Source: Erinaceus europaeus
Taxonomy: Eukaryota; Chordata; Mammalia; Eulipotyphla; Erinaceidae
Direction: 5' to 3'
Assembly (NCBI RefSeq): GCF_950295315.1
Contig: NW_026647647.1
Location: 1 to 64,000 of the forward strand
DNA length: 64,000 bases
Position 1 is the first letter of the stretch. Each line of letters begins with the position of its first letter. The position numbers and the translations under genes were made by a program. Positions 52,113-61,807 of the stretch are shown piece by piece. The notes below the pieces were generated by a model. It saw only the letters and a program-made list of their open reading frames with translations. It ran no database searches and was not told the origin of the DNA.

Positions 52113-52831
52113 AACTAAATGACTATAGTATCAAGGGTGTGGGGTGAACAGAAACATATATAACCAAAACCAGCATGTTGCCAAGGGAAGGCCTGAGGGG
52201 GCCATATCTGAAAAAAAAAACATTTCTTGCCTCTGGGGGGCTACTTGCCTCGACGGGCATTTGCATGGGGGCGGGGAACGGCCTAGGGTCCCAAAGGCAG
52301 CTGGCTGCAACTTACTTACTATGAAACAAAACTTGTTATTAGCATATCTACTGCACGATCTAACATTTCTAATAGAGAAGGAATTTGAGACTTTTACATA
52401 TCAACAACGTCTTTTAACCTTTTGTTACACCCATTCAAGATGGAGACACACCCTAGGTGTGGGCCGGAGAGGAAACCTCAGGCATGAGAATAATTAGCAT
52501 AGCCATTGTGCGATCTACCATTTCTAATAGAGAAGGTAGTGTTTTACATATCAACAAGTCTATTTAACCTTTTGTTTAGACCAACTTAGTTGAAATATAT
52601 TGATTGTTAACTAATTTTTACCTCAGACTTTAAATGTAAGTTAATTTTTATCTTTATGAGAATTACGTTGAAAACCTTTTTCATTTATCTTTGACTAGTA
52701 AGAATTTAGCCTTAAAGCTACTGTTTACCAAACTTTAAACATACACATAAACATAGTCATTAATACACGAGGAGAGAAACCTTTGTTACGAAGACATGTC
52801 ATTTTAAACACGAATTTAAATCTATATTGTC

Positions 52832-53641
52832 TTAGTTGTTGTGGGGGGGTTCACCATCCGGAGGTGGCTTCCCGCGCAGCTCCACTTCTAGGAATTGCAG
52901 GTTGCGATCTTTGCACAAATCTCTGCGTACTCCAGCTTGTCTGTCTTCAGACCGGACCGGCGGCTGGAGATCTCGTGTGCCCAGTTTTGGCAGGGAGCCC
53001 GGGAGTCCGGGAGGCCCGGGATGGTTCCAGAATTCATAGAAAGAGGGCAGGCAGGCCATCTTTGTAGAAGGCGTGAGCCTAGGTGCCCAGGGGTGGCGGC
53101 CATGATAGAATGCCGCGGCCCTGCCCCATGGCCCTGCCATGTCTGCTGCCCTGTTCGCAGTGGCCGAGCAGCGTGGAGGGATCAAGCGTCCAGTGCCCTG
53201 CACCACACGGTGGAGAGCCGGCTCCTGTGGGCTGGCCTCAGGCTCCAGCATGTTGGCATCAGGCTCCAGCATGTTGGCCTCAGGCTCCAGCATGTTGGCA
53301 TCGGGCTCCAGCATGTTGGCATCGGGCTCTAGCGTGCTGGCATCGGGCTCTTGCATGGTGGCGTAGGCCTCCTGCGGGCTGCGGGGCTGCGGGGTTGCTG
53401 GCGCGGTGCGTGGGGTTGTCTGGGCGCAGCCGGCTGGCTGGCTGTTTAACCAGGTGGAAACGGCAGCTCCGTGCCTCGCCTCCCGCCCGCTGGCTCTTCC
53501 CGCTGGCTGTTCTGAGTTCGCTCGAGCGAGTGGAAACCACAGAGTGGTCCAGAGATAAATGTTCCAGAAACAGCAAAACAGTCTCGTGAAGAAAGAGCAG
53601 AGGCCTTTGGAGATCTCTTCACAAGCAGAAGAGAAGGCCAT
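52832..53641 (-). CDS. Hypothetical ORF in family A element, 269 aa
   Basis: Starts ATG at 53641-53639, shortly after the primer site and in the usual gag position. It has no gag features I can recognise: no major homology region, no CCHC zinc knuckles. Residues 1-40 are hydrophobic and cysteine-containing (near SFFTRLFCCFWNIYLW). Residues about 95-140 are seven-residue repeats of the EPDANML type. The rest is proline- and arginine-rich. It may be translated or just leader RNA; function unknown. Confidence 0.4.
   Translation of the reverse strand: MAFSSACEEISKGLCSFFTRLFCCFWNIYLWTTLWFPLARANSEQPAGRASGREARHGAAVSTWLNSQPAGCAQTTPRTAPATPQPRSPQEAYATMQEPDASTLEPDANMLEPDANMLEPEANMLEPDANMLEPEASPQEPALHRVVQGTGRLIPPRCSATANRAADMAGPWGRAAAFYHGRHPWAPRLTPSTKMACLPSFYEFWNHPGPPGLPGSLPKLGTRDLQPPVRSEDRQAGVRRDLCKDRNLQFLEVELRGKPPPDGEPPHNN
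53233..53367 (-). repeat. 21-bp tandem repeat inside the family A ORF
   Basis: About six copies of a 21-bp unit (GGCTCCAGCATGTTGGCATC-type on the plus strand), in frame, giving the EPDANML heptads. Unit-to-unit changes are few. Confidence 0.93.
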
Positions 53642-53691
53642 CGTGCATAGGTAGCCAAATTGTCTTTACTTATCTGAGAGATGCGCAGGTC

Positions 53692-53709
53692 AGGTCCACG
53701 TGGGCGCCA
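53692..53709 (-). other. Primer binding site, tRNA-Lys type
   Basis: Minus strand TGGCGCCCACGTGGACCT, two bases after the LTR end CA. It matches the 3' end complement of tRNA-Lys(1,2) at the start, with one base apparently missing after GCCCA. This is typical of betaretroviruses. Confidence 0.88.
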
Positions 53710-53711
53710 TT

Positions 53712-54245
53712 TGTTGTTAAAATTCGGAGGCTCTTGCCGGCCGGGTTGGCTTCGCGGGCGGGTAACAGAGACGCGGAGACAACGGCTGGGCAGGGCAGCT
53801 GTATTTCTTTATTCAGGAACAACGATTCATAAACTAAGACAAACTAATCACCAAACAGAACTCCGCTGTCTCTTTGCGGCGGCGCAAGCACTCTCCCTTA
53901 CTCTCGAACTCAGGAACTCTCCAACTCTCGTACTCGGGAACCCTCTGAAACTCTGGCACACTGGGACTCTCTCTTACTCTGTAACCCAGAAACTCTCGAA
54001 CTCAGGAACTCAGGAACTCTGGCAATCTCGAACTCAGGAACCCTCTCTCTTACTCTCGAACTCTGAAACTCTCGCACTCTCGCACTCTCGAACTCCGGAA
54101 CTCAGGAACTCTGTCACTGGGGAACTCAGGAACCCTCTCCCAGGGTCCCTTGGGGCGGGGCCAAGCAGGCCCGCGAAATTAACAGGACTCATCCAATTCT
54201 CTTGGAGGGGGAGGGCTAGAACAAGCCAATGTAAAGCATACGACA
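53712..54245 (-). mobile_element. 5' LTR of the minus-strand element (family A)
   Basis: 534 bp, identical by eye to 51561-52094. Its U3 end (CGACA at 54241-54245) is followed by ATT, the same three bases found outside the other LTR. Then the pol sequence of the right-hand element begins. Confidence 0.93.
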
Positions 54246-54280
54246 ATTAGGATATCCACAGACGCCTCTGCAGAGCGTAA

Positions 54281-56947
54281 AACTCATTCCCGCGATACCA
54301 GGTCTATTCAGCACCCCCAATACTAAATGCCACTGTTCGTAGCCAAACACCCCGCTTAAGCTGGCTTTCTAATGAGCCTGTCTGGGTGGAACAGTGGCCT
54401 TTACCTAGGGATAAGCTAAAAATTTTAAAAGAGCTCGTCCGAGAGCAGTTGTCCTTGGGACACATTCGTCATTCTCGAAGCCCATGGAATACTCCTGTCT
54501 TTGTGATTAAAAAGCGCTCAGGAAAATGGCGCCTCCTTCAAGATCTCCGTGCAGTAAATAAAACCATGCAGGTCTGGGGCTCCCCCCAAAGGGGTTTGCC
54601 TCTTGCTTCTGCAATTCCCACGGGAATTCCAAACATAGCTATTGATATACAAGATTGTTTTTTCTCTATCCCCTTGCATCCGCGAGATTGTAAACGTTTT
54701 GCCTTCTCTGTTCCGTCTATTAATAATGCCAGCCCCGCTGACAGATTTGAATGGGTGGTGCTGCCCCAGGGTATGGCCAATAGTCCTACAATTTGTCAGG
54801 AGGCTGTTAAATCTGCCCTTGTCCCATATATTCATAAGGGCCTTAATATTTTTCATTATACAGATGATATTTTAATATGGGGAAAATCAGATACAGATCT
54901 CTATGCCTTACGTGATTTTCTCATTCCTGCATTAAAGAAAAGCGGCCTTAATGTAGCCCCTGAGAAGATACAGCTAATCCCTCCAATATCCTTCCTAGGT
55001 TCAAAGATTTCTCTAACGCAAATTCGTCCCTTAAAACCTAATGTTACCTTCCCTTCTAACCTTACTCTTGCTTCTTTACAAAGTTTTCTAGGAAATTTAA
55101 ATTGGCTTAGGCAGTATCTCTATCTGCCCACAAGCTGCCTCCAACCACTGTTTGACCTGTTGAAAGGAAACAAACAGCCCTCTTCAAAACGTAAGTTAAC
55201 TCCCGAGGCCTCCTTGGCACTGGAAAGGGTTAACCAGGCCCTCCAGGACATGCACCTTGTTCGATTCTCCCCCTCCTCTCCAGTAAACCTTCTAATCTTC
55301 AACTCCACCCCCACAGTAGTAGGGGCACTGTGGCAAGACCATGGGGTTCTCGAATGGCTTCACACGCCAGTAGGAGGAGCTCCAAGACTCCTCACTGAGA
55401 TAGATGCGTTAGCATTCATGGTTCGCCAAGGGAGAAATAGGTCTGTGCAGGTCTTAGGGAAAGAACCGGATTTAATCATTCTGCCCTTTTCTCTCACAGA
55501 TACAGAGTGGCTTATACGCCATCATTCCCGCTTTGCCATAAGCTTCGTGGGGTTTCCAGGACAAATAGATAACCATTTTCCTTCTAATAAATTGATAGCT
55601 TCTTTACCTCTTCTGCCTCTACTAGCACCTAAACTTTTCTCTCGGGATCCCATTCCCTCTGCTCCTACAATCTTTACTGATGGCGGAAAAAGGGGAGCTG
55701 CTGCCCTTATATATTACCCAGACAAACAATCTCCTAAACCTCTCTTTACTGAGCTTCCTGATAATTCCCCTCAGTACAAAGAACTTTATGCTGTTTTTCT
55801 TGCACTAAAAGCTGTACCAGAATCCTTCAACCTTTTTTCTGACAGTGTGTATACTGTTAACTTACTTCCATGGCTTGCTCGTTCGTATGTGAAAATTGAT
55901 GACAACCCACTTTCCCCTCTCTTGATTCAAATCGCCTCTATGCTCTGTTCTCGAACCCAACCACTGTATATTCAACACCTTCGTTCCCACAGCCCTCTTC
56001 CTGGTTCCCTGTCCGAAGGGAATGCCGCAGTTGACCGCCTTGCCTCCACAGGAACTTTCCCAGTCTCTGTCTCTGATCCTGCTAATTTTCACTCTCTAAC
56101 CCATGTTAATCTTAAAGGCCTTCAAGCTCGATTCCCTGATGTTCCTGTACCACAGTTAAAACATATCCTTGCTACATGCTCTTCTTGTGCAAATCTCATA
56201 AAGACACCTGCTATCCAGACCCTTGGGGTTAACCCCCGAGGTTTAAAAGCTAATGCTATTTGGCAAATTGATGTCACCCACATACCAAACTTTGGCAAAC
56301 AAAAATATGTGTTTGTCTCAATTGATACCTTTTCTAAATTTATGTGGGCTACAGCTCAGACAGGAGAAAGTGCTAAAAAGCTTGTAAGCCATATGCTCTC
56401 TTGTTTTGCCGTTATGGGGGTCCCATTACTTTTGAAAACAGACAATGCACCTATGTTTTCAAGCAAACAATTTAAAGATTTTTGTTCCCTCTGGAATATT
56501 ACTCATACCACGGGCATTCCCTACAATCCACAGGGACAAGGCATTGTCGAAAGGGCCCATCAAACACTGAAGGCTCAACTAAATAAAGATAAAGGAGGAA
56601 CATATCCCCCCAATATCCAGCTAGCAAAAGCCTTAACTACGTTAAATCTCTTTAATATTTACAATAACTCAGCCTTACCCCCTATTATTCTTCACTGGCA
56701 AACACCATCTACCCTCCCATCTATTAAGGTGAAATGGAGAGACCCACTCGATAAAGTTTGGAAAGGGCCTGACCCATTATTGACCATGGGAAGGGGTTTC
56801 GCATGCATTTTCCCTCAAAATTTCTCTAAACCTGTCTGGGTTCCTGCCCGCCATGTCCGACAATACCCGCAGGATGGCGCTGTTATTCCTGAAGAACAAG
56901 AAATACTACAAGAGGACCAGATGCAGGATACATCCCAGGACCCGTAA
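54281..56947 (+). CDS. pol: ERV Pol: reverse transcriptase, RNase H, integrase (gag/pro missing)
   Basis: One open frame of about 888 codons. Numbering here starts at the GTG at 54386. RT: IDIQDCFF (first catalytic Asp 87), LPQGM (126-130), YTDD (158-161). RNase H: Asp432 in TDGG, Glu466, Asp486, Asp550. Integrase: zinc site His569-x3-His573 and Cys598-x2-Cys601, then Asp629, Asp686 and Glu722 with 35 residues between the last two. A C-terminal GPDPLL/VWVPARHVR segment resembles betaretroviral integrase. No stop or frameshift is seen. The usual start is by frameshift from pro. The upstream part is cut at 54246, so the frame now lacks gag, protease and a natural start. Confidence 0.96.
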   Translation, partial: NSFPRYQVYSAPPILNATVRSQTPRLSWLSNEPVWVEQWPLPRDKLKILKELVREQLSLGHIRHSRSPWNTPVFVIKKRSGKWRLLQDLRAVNKTMQVWGSPQRGLPLASAIPTGIPNIAIDIQDCFFSIPLHPRDCKRFAFSVPSINNASPADRFEWVVLPQGMANSPTICQEAVKSALVPYIHKGLNIFHYTDDILIWGKSDTDLYALRDFLIPALKKSGLNVAPEKIQLIPPISFLGSKISLTQIRPLKPNVTFPSNLTLASLQSFLGNLNWLRQYLYLPTSCLQPLFDLLKGNKQPSSKRKLTPEASLALERVNQALQDMHLVRFSPSSPVNLLIFNSTPTVVGALWQDHGVLEWLHTPVGGAPRLLTEIDALAFMVRQGRNRSVQVLGKEPDLIILPFSLTDTEWLIRHHSRFAISFVGFPGQIDNHFPSNKLIASLPLLPLLAPKLFSRDPIPSAPTIFTDGGKRGAAALIYYPDKQSPKPLFTELPDNSPQYKELYAVFLALKAVPESFNLFSDSVYTVNLLPWLARSYVKIDDNPLSPLLIQIASMLCSRTQPLYIQHLRSHSPLPGSLSEGNAAVDRLASTGTFPVSVSDPANFHSLTHVNLKGLQARFPDVPVPQLKHILATCSSCANLIKTPAIQTLGVNPRGLKANAIWQIDVTHIPNFGKQKYVFVSIDTFSKFMWATAQTGESAKKLVSHMLSCFAVMGVPLLLKTDNAPMFSSKQFKDFCSLWNITHTTGIPYNPQGQGIVERAHQTLKAQLNKDKGGTYPPNIQLAKALTTLNLFNIYNNSALPPIILHWQTPSTLPSIKVKWRDPLDKVWKGPDPLLTMGRGFACIFPQNFSKPVWVPARHVRQYPQDGAVIPEEQEILQEDQMQDTSQDP

Positions 56948-58856
56948 TACGACATGGCAGAACCTGCAAATCTGGCTCACAGAGACCTCTCTCCTACCCT
57001 TTCCCTGTATGTCTTATTTTATAACTGGCCAGTTGTTTTTGTGAATGAGTGTGTTAAATGACAAAATTTTTTTTCTTTTTTTTTGCATGACCCATCTGCT
57101 TGGAGTACTCTAAAAGGTTATTGGCCTTATATAAAAATGCTGGACGCAGCCAAAGTTTCTGGAGACGTCCAGAAACATTCCAAAAAATTTTTTTTCTTTC
57201 TCCCTCTTTTGAATTTTATATATAGTATTGGTATATATGTAAGTGTTTAGTCTTAAACTGTGTGACTAATGACAGATTTTAAATTGTTTTTAAATAATGT
57301 GTTTTTATAACAAAAGTTCTTTTTCCTCCAGTTTGTTATAACTAAATGTTTATGGGTATGTCTCAAGTTTGGTAACACTAACTTAACGGTCAGAAGTGTA
57401 ACCCTACAGCTACACTTTTACCAGACAAGGTAAATATTAATTGTTAAGGTAACTTACTATTTAGGTAAAAGTCTAAATGTTCAACGTGACTATTCATTCC
57501 CAAAACTAAACTATATAAATTTTATATACAGGACACCTTTGAAGGGCCCCCAAAGGTGCCCTGTAAACTATCTTGTGGAAATTAATCCACAACAGATCTG
57601 GCATCAATCTGGCACTGTAAACGTTAAAATCATTGTCACGAATATGCGTTAACTCTCTAAGCAATTTGAGTCTGTTTAAAATACATATTTTAGCTAAAAT
57701 TGGTCTCAAGATCCTGCGGTAGAGGCTGCTACAGGAGGTCACATTAGATGACCTTTTAATAAATCATAAAGAGATTCTAAACCAATTATAATCATCGAGG
57801 TACCAACTATAACAAACCTATAACTTGTTACCAGTTCAAATTAACCACGAGAAGCAGATTGTTTGTGTTTCTTTCACAGGAATCCCGGAAAAACCATCTG
57901 AACCCCTGCACACCCTGACGTCACTCACTAGATGGCACGACTACCGTGGCACACCCCCCGAAACCCTAGATGTCACTCAACGTGATCTGAAGAACCTGAT
58001 ACACGAATTCCAAGGACAGAACTTTCTTCATGCCTGGTTACCGTTCCTGCTTCTGACCTGCTTGTTACGTGCTGGCAGTTCCAGCTAGCTATCTACAAAA
58101 GAGCAACATTCCAACAGCTGACCTCCCTCATGCAGCGTTGCATCCCCTGCCAATTCCTCCCCTAGCCATCTACTTCGGACTGAGACTTGTATCGGACTTT
58201 CTGACATACCCTATATACATTTTACACAATTTTAAAGCAGCTTATTTCCCTTCACGCTGCTGGTTTTTCATAGACTAATCCTGAGTAATTCATAGACTTT
58301 ACAGACTGTTGCCTTGAGGACTATACAATGCCAAATAGCCCCTCTGTTTGGTGGGTCATGCCTCCTGCCGCCCCCTCATTATGTACCCTTGCCCTTTTCC
58401 CCACTCAAGCAGGGAATGTTCCTTTACACACCAATCCTTCCCTTCACACCCCACTGACTTTTACTTCTCCCCTTCGTGTCCCTTCCTATTTTGTTATGTC
58501 ATTTAGGCTTATGTCCAAAAGGTTTCTGCCCCATGATAGTCTTTTATAGACTTTGTACATCTTATGCAATTACTAGATAGAAAGATAGAAAAGATGTAGA
58601 GATACTGTGAAGAGATGGTTGAGCAGGCTGCGCTTAAACCTATGAGATGAGTCTCTCCAGGTAAGTCTCTCTCTCTGAAGAGGGGTTGAGCACAGGAGGA
58701 CATTTAAATCTCACAAGGTTGGCAGCCATTTAAGCCTTCCCTCCTCCACAGAAAGTCCTACATCTTCCCACCTGAGCATGGCATTCCTCTAAAACATTTA
58801 AGCATGCTCCATTTTTCTTTACTGTGTCCATTTAGATATAAAGGGATAGGAGGAGA
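56948..58856 (+). mobile_element. Post-pol region of family B element, degraded or absent env
   Basis: 1.9 kb without a long open frame. An overlapping short frame at 56853-57044 lies where env begins in betaretroviruses and has a hydrophobic end. Short frames at 57825-58088 and 58328-58549 are not recognised. The AT-rich middle has T-runs (57068-57082, 57187-57196). A purine tract AAAGGGATAGGAGGAGA (58840-58856) serves as PPT. Confidence 0.7.
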
Positions 58857-59266
58857 TGTTGCTGAGGACTTATTCTGATGCAGTCTCCGCCCCCAGGTTT
58901 TTCTATGCCTCGCTAAATCCTAGAGTGCCCCCTTTCAACCAATCCTGGCTCCGCCCCCAGGTTTTCCTATGCCTCGCTAAATCCTAGAGTGCCCCCTTTC
59001 AACCAATCCTGGCCCTACACGTCACCCCTGGTTGTCGCCCAATAAAAAGCCCCCTCACCCCTCCCCTCGCTCTCTGGGCTCTCGGCTCTCCCTCTCTGAG
59101 GTCTCGCTCCCTGCTCTCCCCCCGTGGTCGGCCATTGCTGGCTGGCTCCACGTGGTCTGAACCAAACCTCCCCCCCATCCTATAATAAAGATCTGTGTAC
59201 CCCTTTGCTCTGGACGTCCGCTCTCTTCTCCGCGGTGCAGCCCGACACCAGACCACCTCAACAACA
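58857..59266 (+). mobile_element. 3' LTR of family B element
   Basis: 410 bp, TGTTGCTGAGG to CTCAACAACA. The U3 carries two adjacent 64-bp units (58886-58949, 58950-59013), each with AACCAATCC (CCAAT box). Then TATA-like CAATAAAAAGCC (about 59040) and AATAAAG (about 59184). Closely matches the solo LTR at 33403-33754, which has one unit. Confidence 0.95.
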
Positions 59267-59453
59267 GCTTCCAACTGCGCCTAAATATGAGGAGAACTGA
59301 TTAGACATCTTAGATCTCTGCCTGATGAAAGGCAGCATGGTTGATATATCAAGTTAGGTTTGCAAGCTATCCAAAGCAGGACTATGAAAAAGGAAAGGCA
59401 GCCCAACCCTTTCTAATCTTGGGACAGTGTGAGAAGTAAAAAAATAAAAGCCA
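59267..59453. other. Flanking single-copy-looking DNA
   Basis: Starts with the right GCTTCC target repeat of the ERV composite and ends in the AAATAAAAGCCA TSD of the next L1. Confidence 0.6.
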
Positions 59454-60879
59454 GAAATTATGTTAAGTGAGCTAAGTCAGAAAAATAAAGATGAGTATGG
59501 GATGATCCCACTCATCAACAGAAGTTGAGAAAGAAGATCAGAAAGGGAAACTAAAAGCAGGATCTGACTCAAATCTAGAGTAGGGCACCAAAGTAAAAAC
59601 CCTGTGGTGAAGGGGAGGGTGGACATTCAGCTTCCCAGGCAGCGGGGGGCAGGGGTGGGTGGGTGGGAGAAGACACAGTCTTTTGGTGGTGGGAATGGTG
59701 TCTATGTACACTCCTAGTAAATTGTAGTCATATAAATCACTATTTAATTAATATGAGGGGGGAATATTGATTGTATGTCTCAAACTTTTTAAAGCACAGA
59801 CTGAGTCTTTTTAATACATGGGCGGAGTCTTTGCTATGTTGACTCTCTCAAAAGCCTAGACCAGGGAGAACAGAAGAAGCAACCGGTGGCACAGCTATAT
59901 ACAAGATGTTGGCTATTATACAGCAAATCCTAACAAAGGGACTTTTCAAAGTTAACCCAATGACCAAATAATGTGATGATAACAATAACTGTCCATTGTC
60001 TTCTTGAACCCTAAGACAGCAGGAACCTCACATTTCCACTATAGAGCTTATATTTCCCCCAGTCCTGGAACCTCTAGGGTGGGGCACACTTTCCCGCATG
60101 CTTCTCTCAATTCATACCAACTAATATTGCATCCGACGATCACAACCTAATCAACACAACGAGTGCCACCTCAACATGCTTCACTTCAGACTGTGTCCAG
60201 AGACTTCAGGTGTGGAATGACAACACTCAGCTTCATTACTCGGGTGAGACCTTTGCTTTCATAGTATTCTCTAATTCCATTCCAGGTGGTTCAATTCCTA
60301 ACAAAGTCCCCAAACCTAGATAGAGACCATGTCCCCTAAGATAGAGCATATGTTCACAGGTGTCCATAAACTTGGGCAAAATATATACCTGAAAGCAAAA
60401 GTACACAATAGTCTGCAGTGAGTACCCCCCAACACTTCATCTGCACTATTCCAGTCTTTAGGTCCATAATTGTTCAACAATTTGTTTGGCTTTGTATGTT
60501 AACTCTCTTTTTAGCCACCAGGTTCCAGATGCCAGCAGGATGCCGACCAGACTTCCCTGGACAGACGACCCCACCAGTGTGTCCTGGAGCTCTGCTTCCC
60601 CAGAGTCCCACTCTACTAGGGAAAGAGAGAGGCAGGCTGAGAGTATGGATCTACCAGTCAATGCTCATGTTCAGTGAGTGAGCGGGGAAGCAATTACAGA
60701 AGCCAGACCTTCCACCTTCTGCAACCCACAATGACCTTGGGTCCATACTCCCAGAGGGTTAAAGAATAGGAAAGCTATCAGGGGATGGGATGGGATATAG
60801 AGATCTGGTGGTGGGAATTGTGTGGAGCTGTACCCCTCCTATCCTATGGTTTTGTTAATGTCTCCTTTTAAAAATAAAT
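59454..60879 (+). mobile_element. Young 5'-truncated L1
   Basis: Starts near the end of ORF2 (TATGTTAAGTGAGCTAAGTC, also at 31549) and contains almost the whole 3' UTR without the deletions of other copies. It serves as a useful reference for it. 12-bp TSD, AAATAAAAGCCA (59442-59453, 60880-60891). Confidence 0.95.
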
Positions 60880-60891
60880 AAATAAAAGCCA

Positions 60892-61239
60892 TCCTAACCT
60901 ACATCCTGGTAAGTTATAGCTATTAATATTTCACTGATAACATTCCCCTGTGCTAATGGAAATGCAGACCTGTGTAATGTGGGGTAATGACATCACTGGA
61001 TTCCCACCCCAGAGCCTGTTGGGTCCATGAGAGCAAGTCAGGTCCATGAGAGCCTTCCCAGTTCTTATGGCTTTTACTGAGTATTCCTGGAACCCAGGGC
61101 ATCCCAAGAAAGCAGTGCTTCCTTTCCTTGTGCTTCCTGAAAAATCAGAAGCCATGGTCCCACCTAGAAGCACTGATAATTCAGCTAAGGGATTCTATGC
61201 CCATATGGATTAAAAAAAAGAAGAAGGGTAGAAGTGTCT
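60892..61239. other. No recognisable feature
   Basis: Single-copy-looking DNA. A short GGTCCATGAGAGC direct repeat occurs at 61022 and 61042. Confidence 0.4.
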
Positions 61240-61600
61240 TTTTTTTTTCCCTCCAGGGTTATCAATGAGGCTCAGTGCCTGCACTATGAATCCACTGCTC
61301 CTGGAGGCCATTTTTTATATGTATTTATTTATTTTCCCTTTTGTTGTCCTTGTTGTTTTTTATTGTTGTAGTCATTATTGTTGTTGTTATTGATGTCATA
61401 GTTGTTGGATAGGACAGAGAGAAATGGAGAGAGGAGGGGAAGTCAGAGAAGGAGAGAGAAAGACACAGACCTGCTGCACCATCTGTGAAGCGACTCTCCT
61501 GCAGGTGGGGAGCTGGGGGCTCGAACCCAGATCTTTAAGCGGGTCCTTGTGCTTCACGCCATGTACACTTACCCTGCTGCGCTACTGCCCGACTTCGCCC
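61240..61600 (-). mobile_element. Composite type I SINE with intact hairpin module
   Basis: Minus strand: GGGCAGTAGCGCAGCAGGG head, GGGTTCGAGCCCCC box B, CCCACCTGCAGGAGAGTC and AACAACAAGGACAACAAAAGGG tail. The module follows, with perfectly complementary CCTCCAGG (61252-61259) and CCTGGAGG arms (61302-61309). Confidence 0.94.
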
Positions 61601-61609
61601 CCACTCCTT

Positions 61610-61688
61610 TTTTTTTTTAGATAGGACAAGGAGATATTGAGAAGGGAAGGAAAGCAGAGGGAGGGAGAAATACAGATACCTACAAATT
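61610..61688 (-). mobile_element. SINE fragment
   Basis: AGATAGGACAAGGAGATATTGAGAAGG to GATACCTACAAATTC is the GA-rich part of a minus-strand SINE without head. Confidence 0.6.
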
Positions 61689-61689
61689 C

Positions 61690-61807
61690 TAGCCAACTGG
61701 ATACAGCAGTATATCAAAAAGATTGTTCATCAAGTGGGATTTATCCCAGTAATTCAAGGCTGGTTCAATCTATGTTAATCAATCAGTGTGACTGACCACA
61801 TCAATAT
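61690..61807 (+). mobile_element. Short L1 ORF2 fragment truncated at both ends
   Basis: About 118 bp matching L1 ORF2 at 29419-29545 (GCCAACTGGATACAGCAG, AAAAAGATTGTTCATCA, GGTTCAATCTATG, CACATCAATA). It lacks all downstream L1 sequence and an A-tail. Confidence 0.85.

Larger units (their letters stand above)
52095..53711 (-). mobile_element. Internal region of family A element, non-autonomous
   Basis: 1.6 kb between the LTRs, bounded by a primer site (right) and polypurine tract (left). It has no gag, protease, RT or integrase. The 5' half (minus strand) is GC-rich with one open frame. The 3' half is AT-rich and shares short similarity with the post-pol region of the right-hand element (around 57340). 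Such structure resembles ETn-type elements that rely on a relative's proteins. Confidence 0.85.
51561..59266 (+). mobile_element. Composite class II endogenous retrovirus, two elements joined head to head
   Basis: Left part (51561-54245) is a complete short LTR element on the minus strand. Right part (about 54246-59266) is the pol-to-3'-LTR portion of a different element on the plus strand. The outermost ends, TGTTGTTAAAA (left) and CTCAACAACA (right), are both U5 termini. They abut a 6-bp direct repeat, GCTTCC (51555-51560, 59267-59272). Neither part has its own TSD. Identical LTRs and an intact pol frame indicate recent insertion. gag, pro, most of env and the 5' LTR of the right-hand element are missing. 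Confidence 0.85.

Noticed and set aside
51563..52114. 183-codon plus-strand frame and its copy at 53681-54250
   Set aside because: Both lie in the two LTR copies on the strand opposite to the element; the shared protein is a by-product of the GAACTC array.
53083..53589. 168- and 145-codon plus-strand frames near 52895-53589
   Set aside because: Antisense to the family A element and explained by the GC-rich 21-bp repeat.
57825..58088. env gene of the family B element
   Set aside because: The frame is short, lacks recognisable surface or transmembrane subunit features, and sits among stops; I could not support env.
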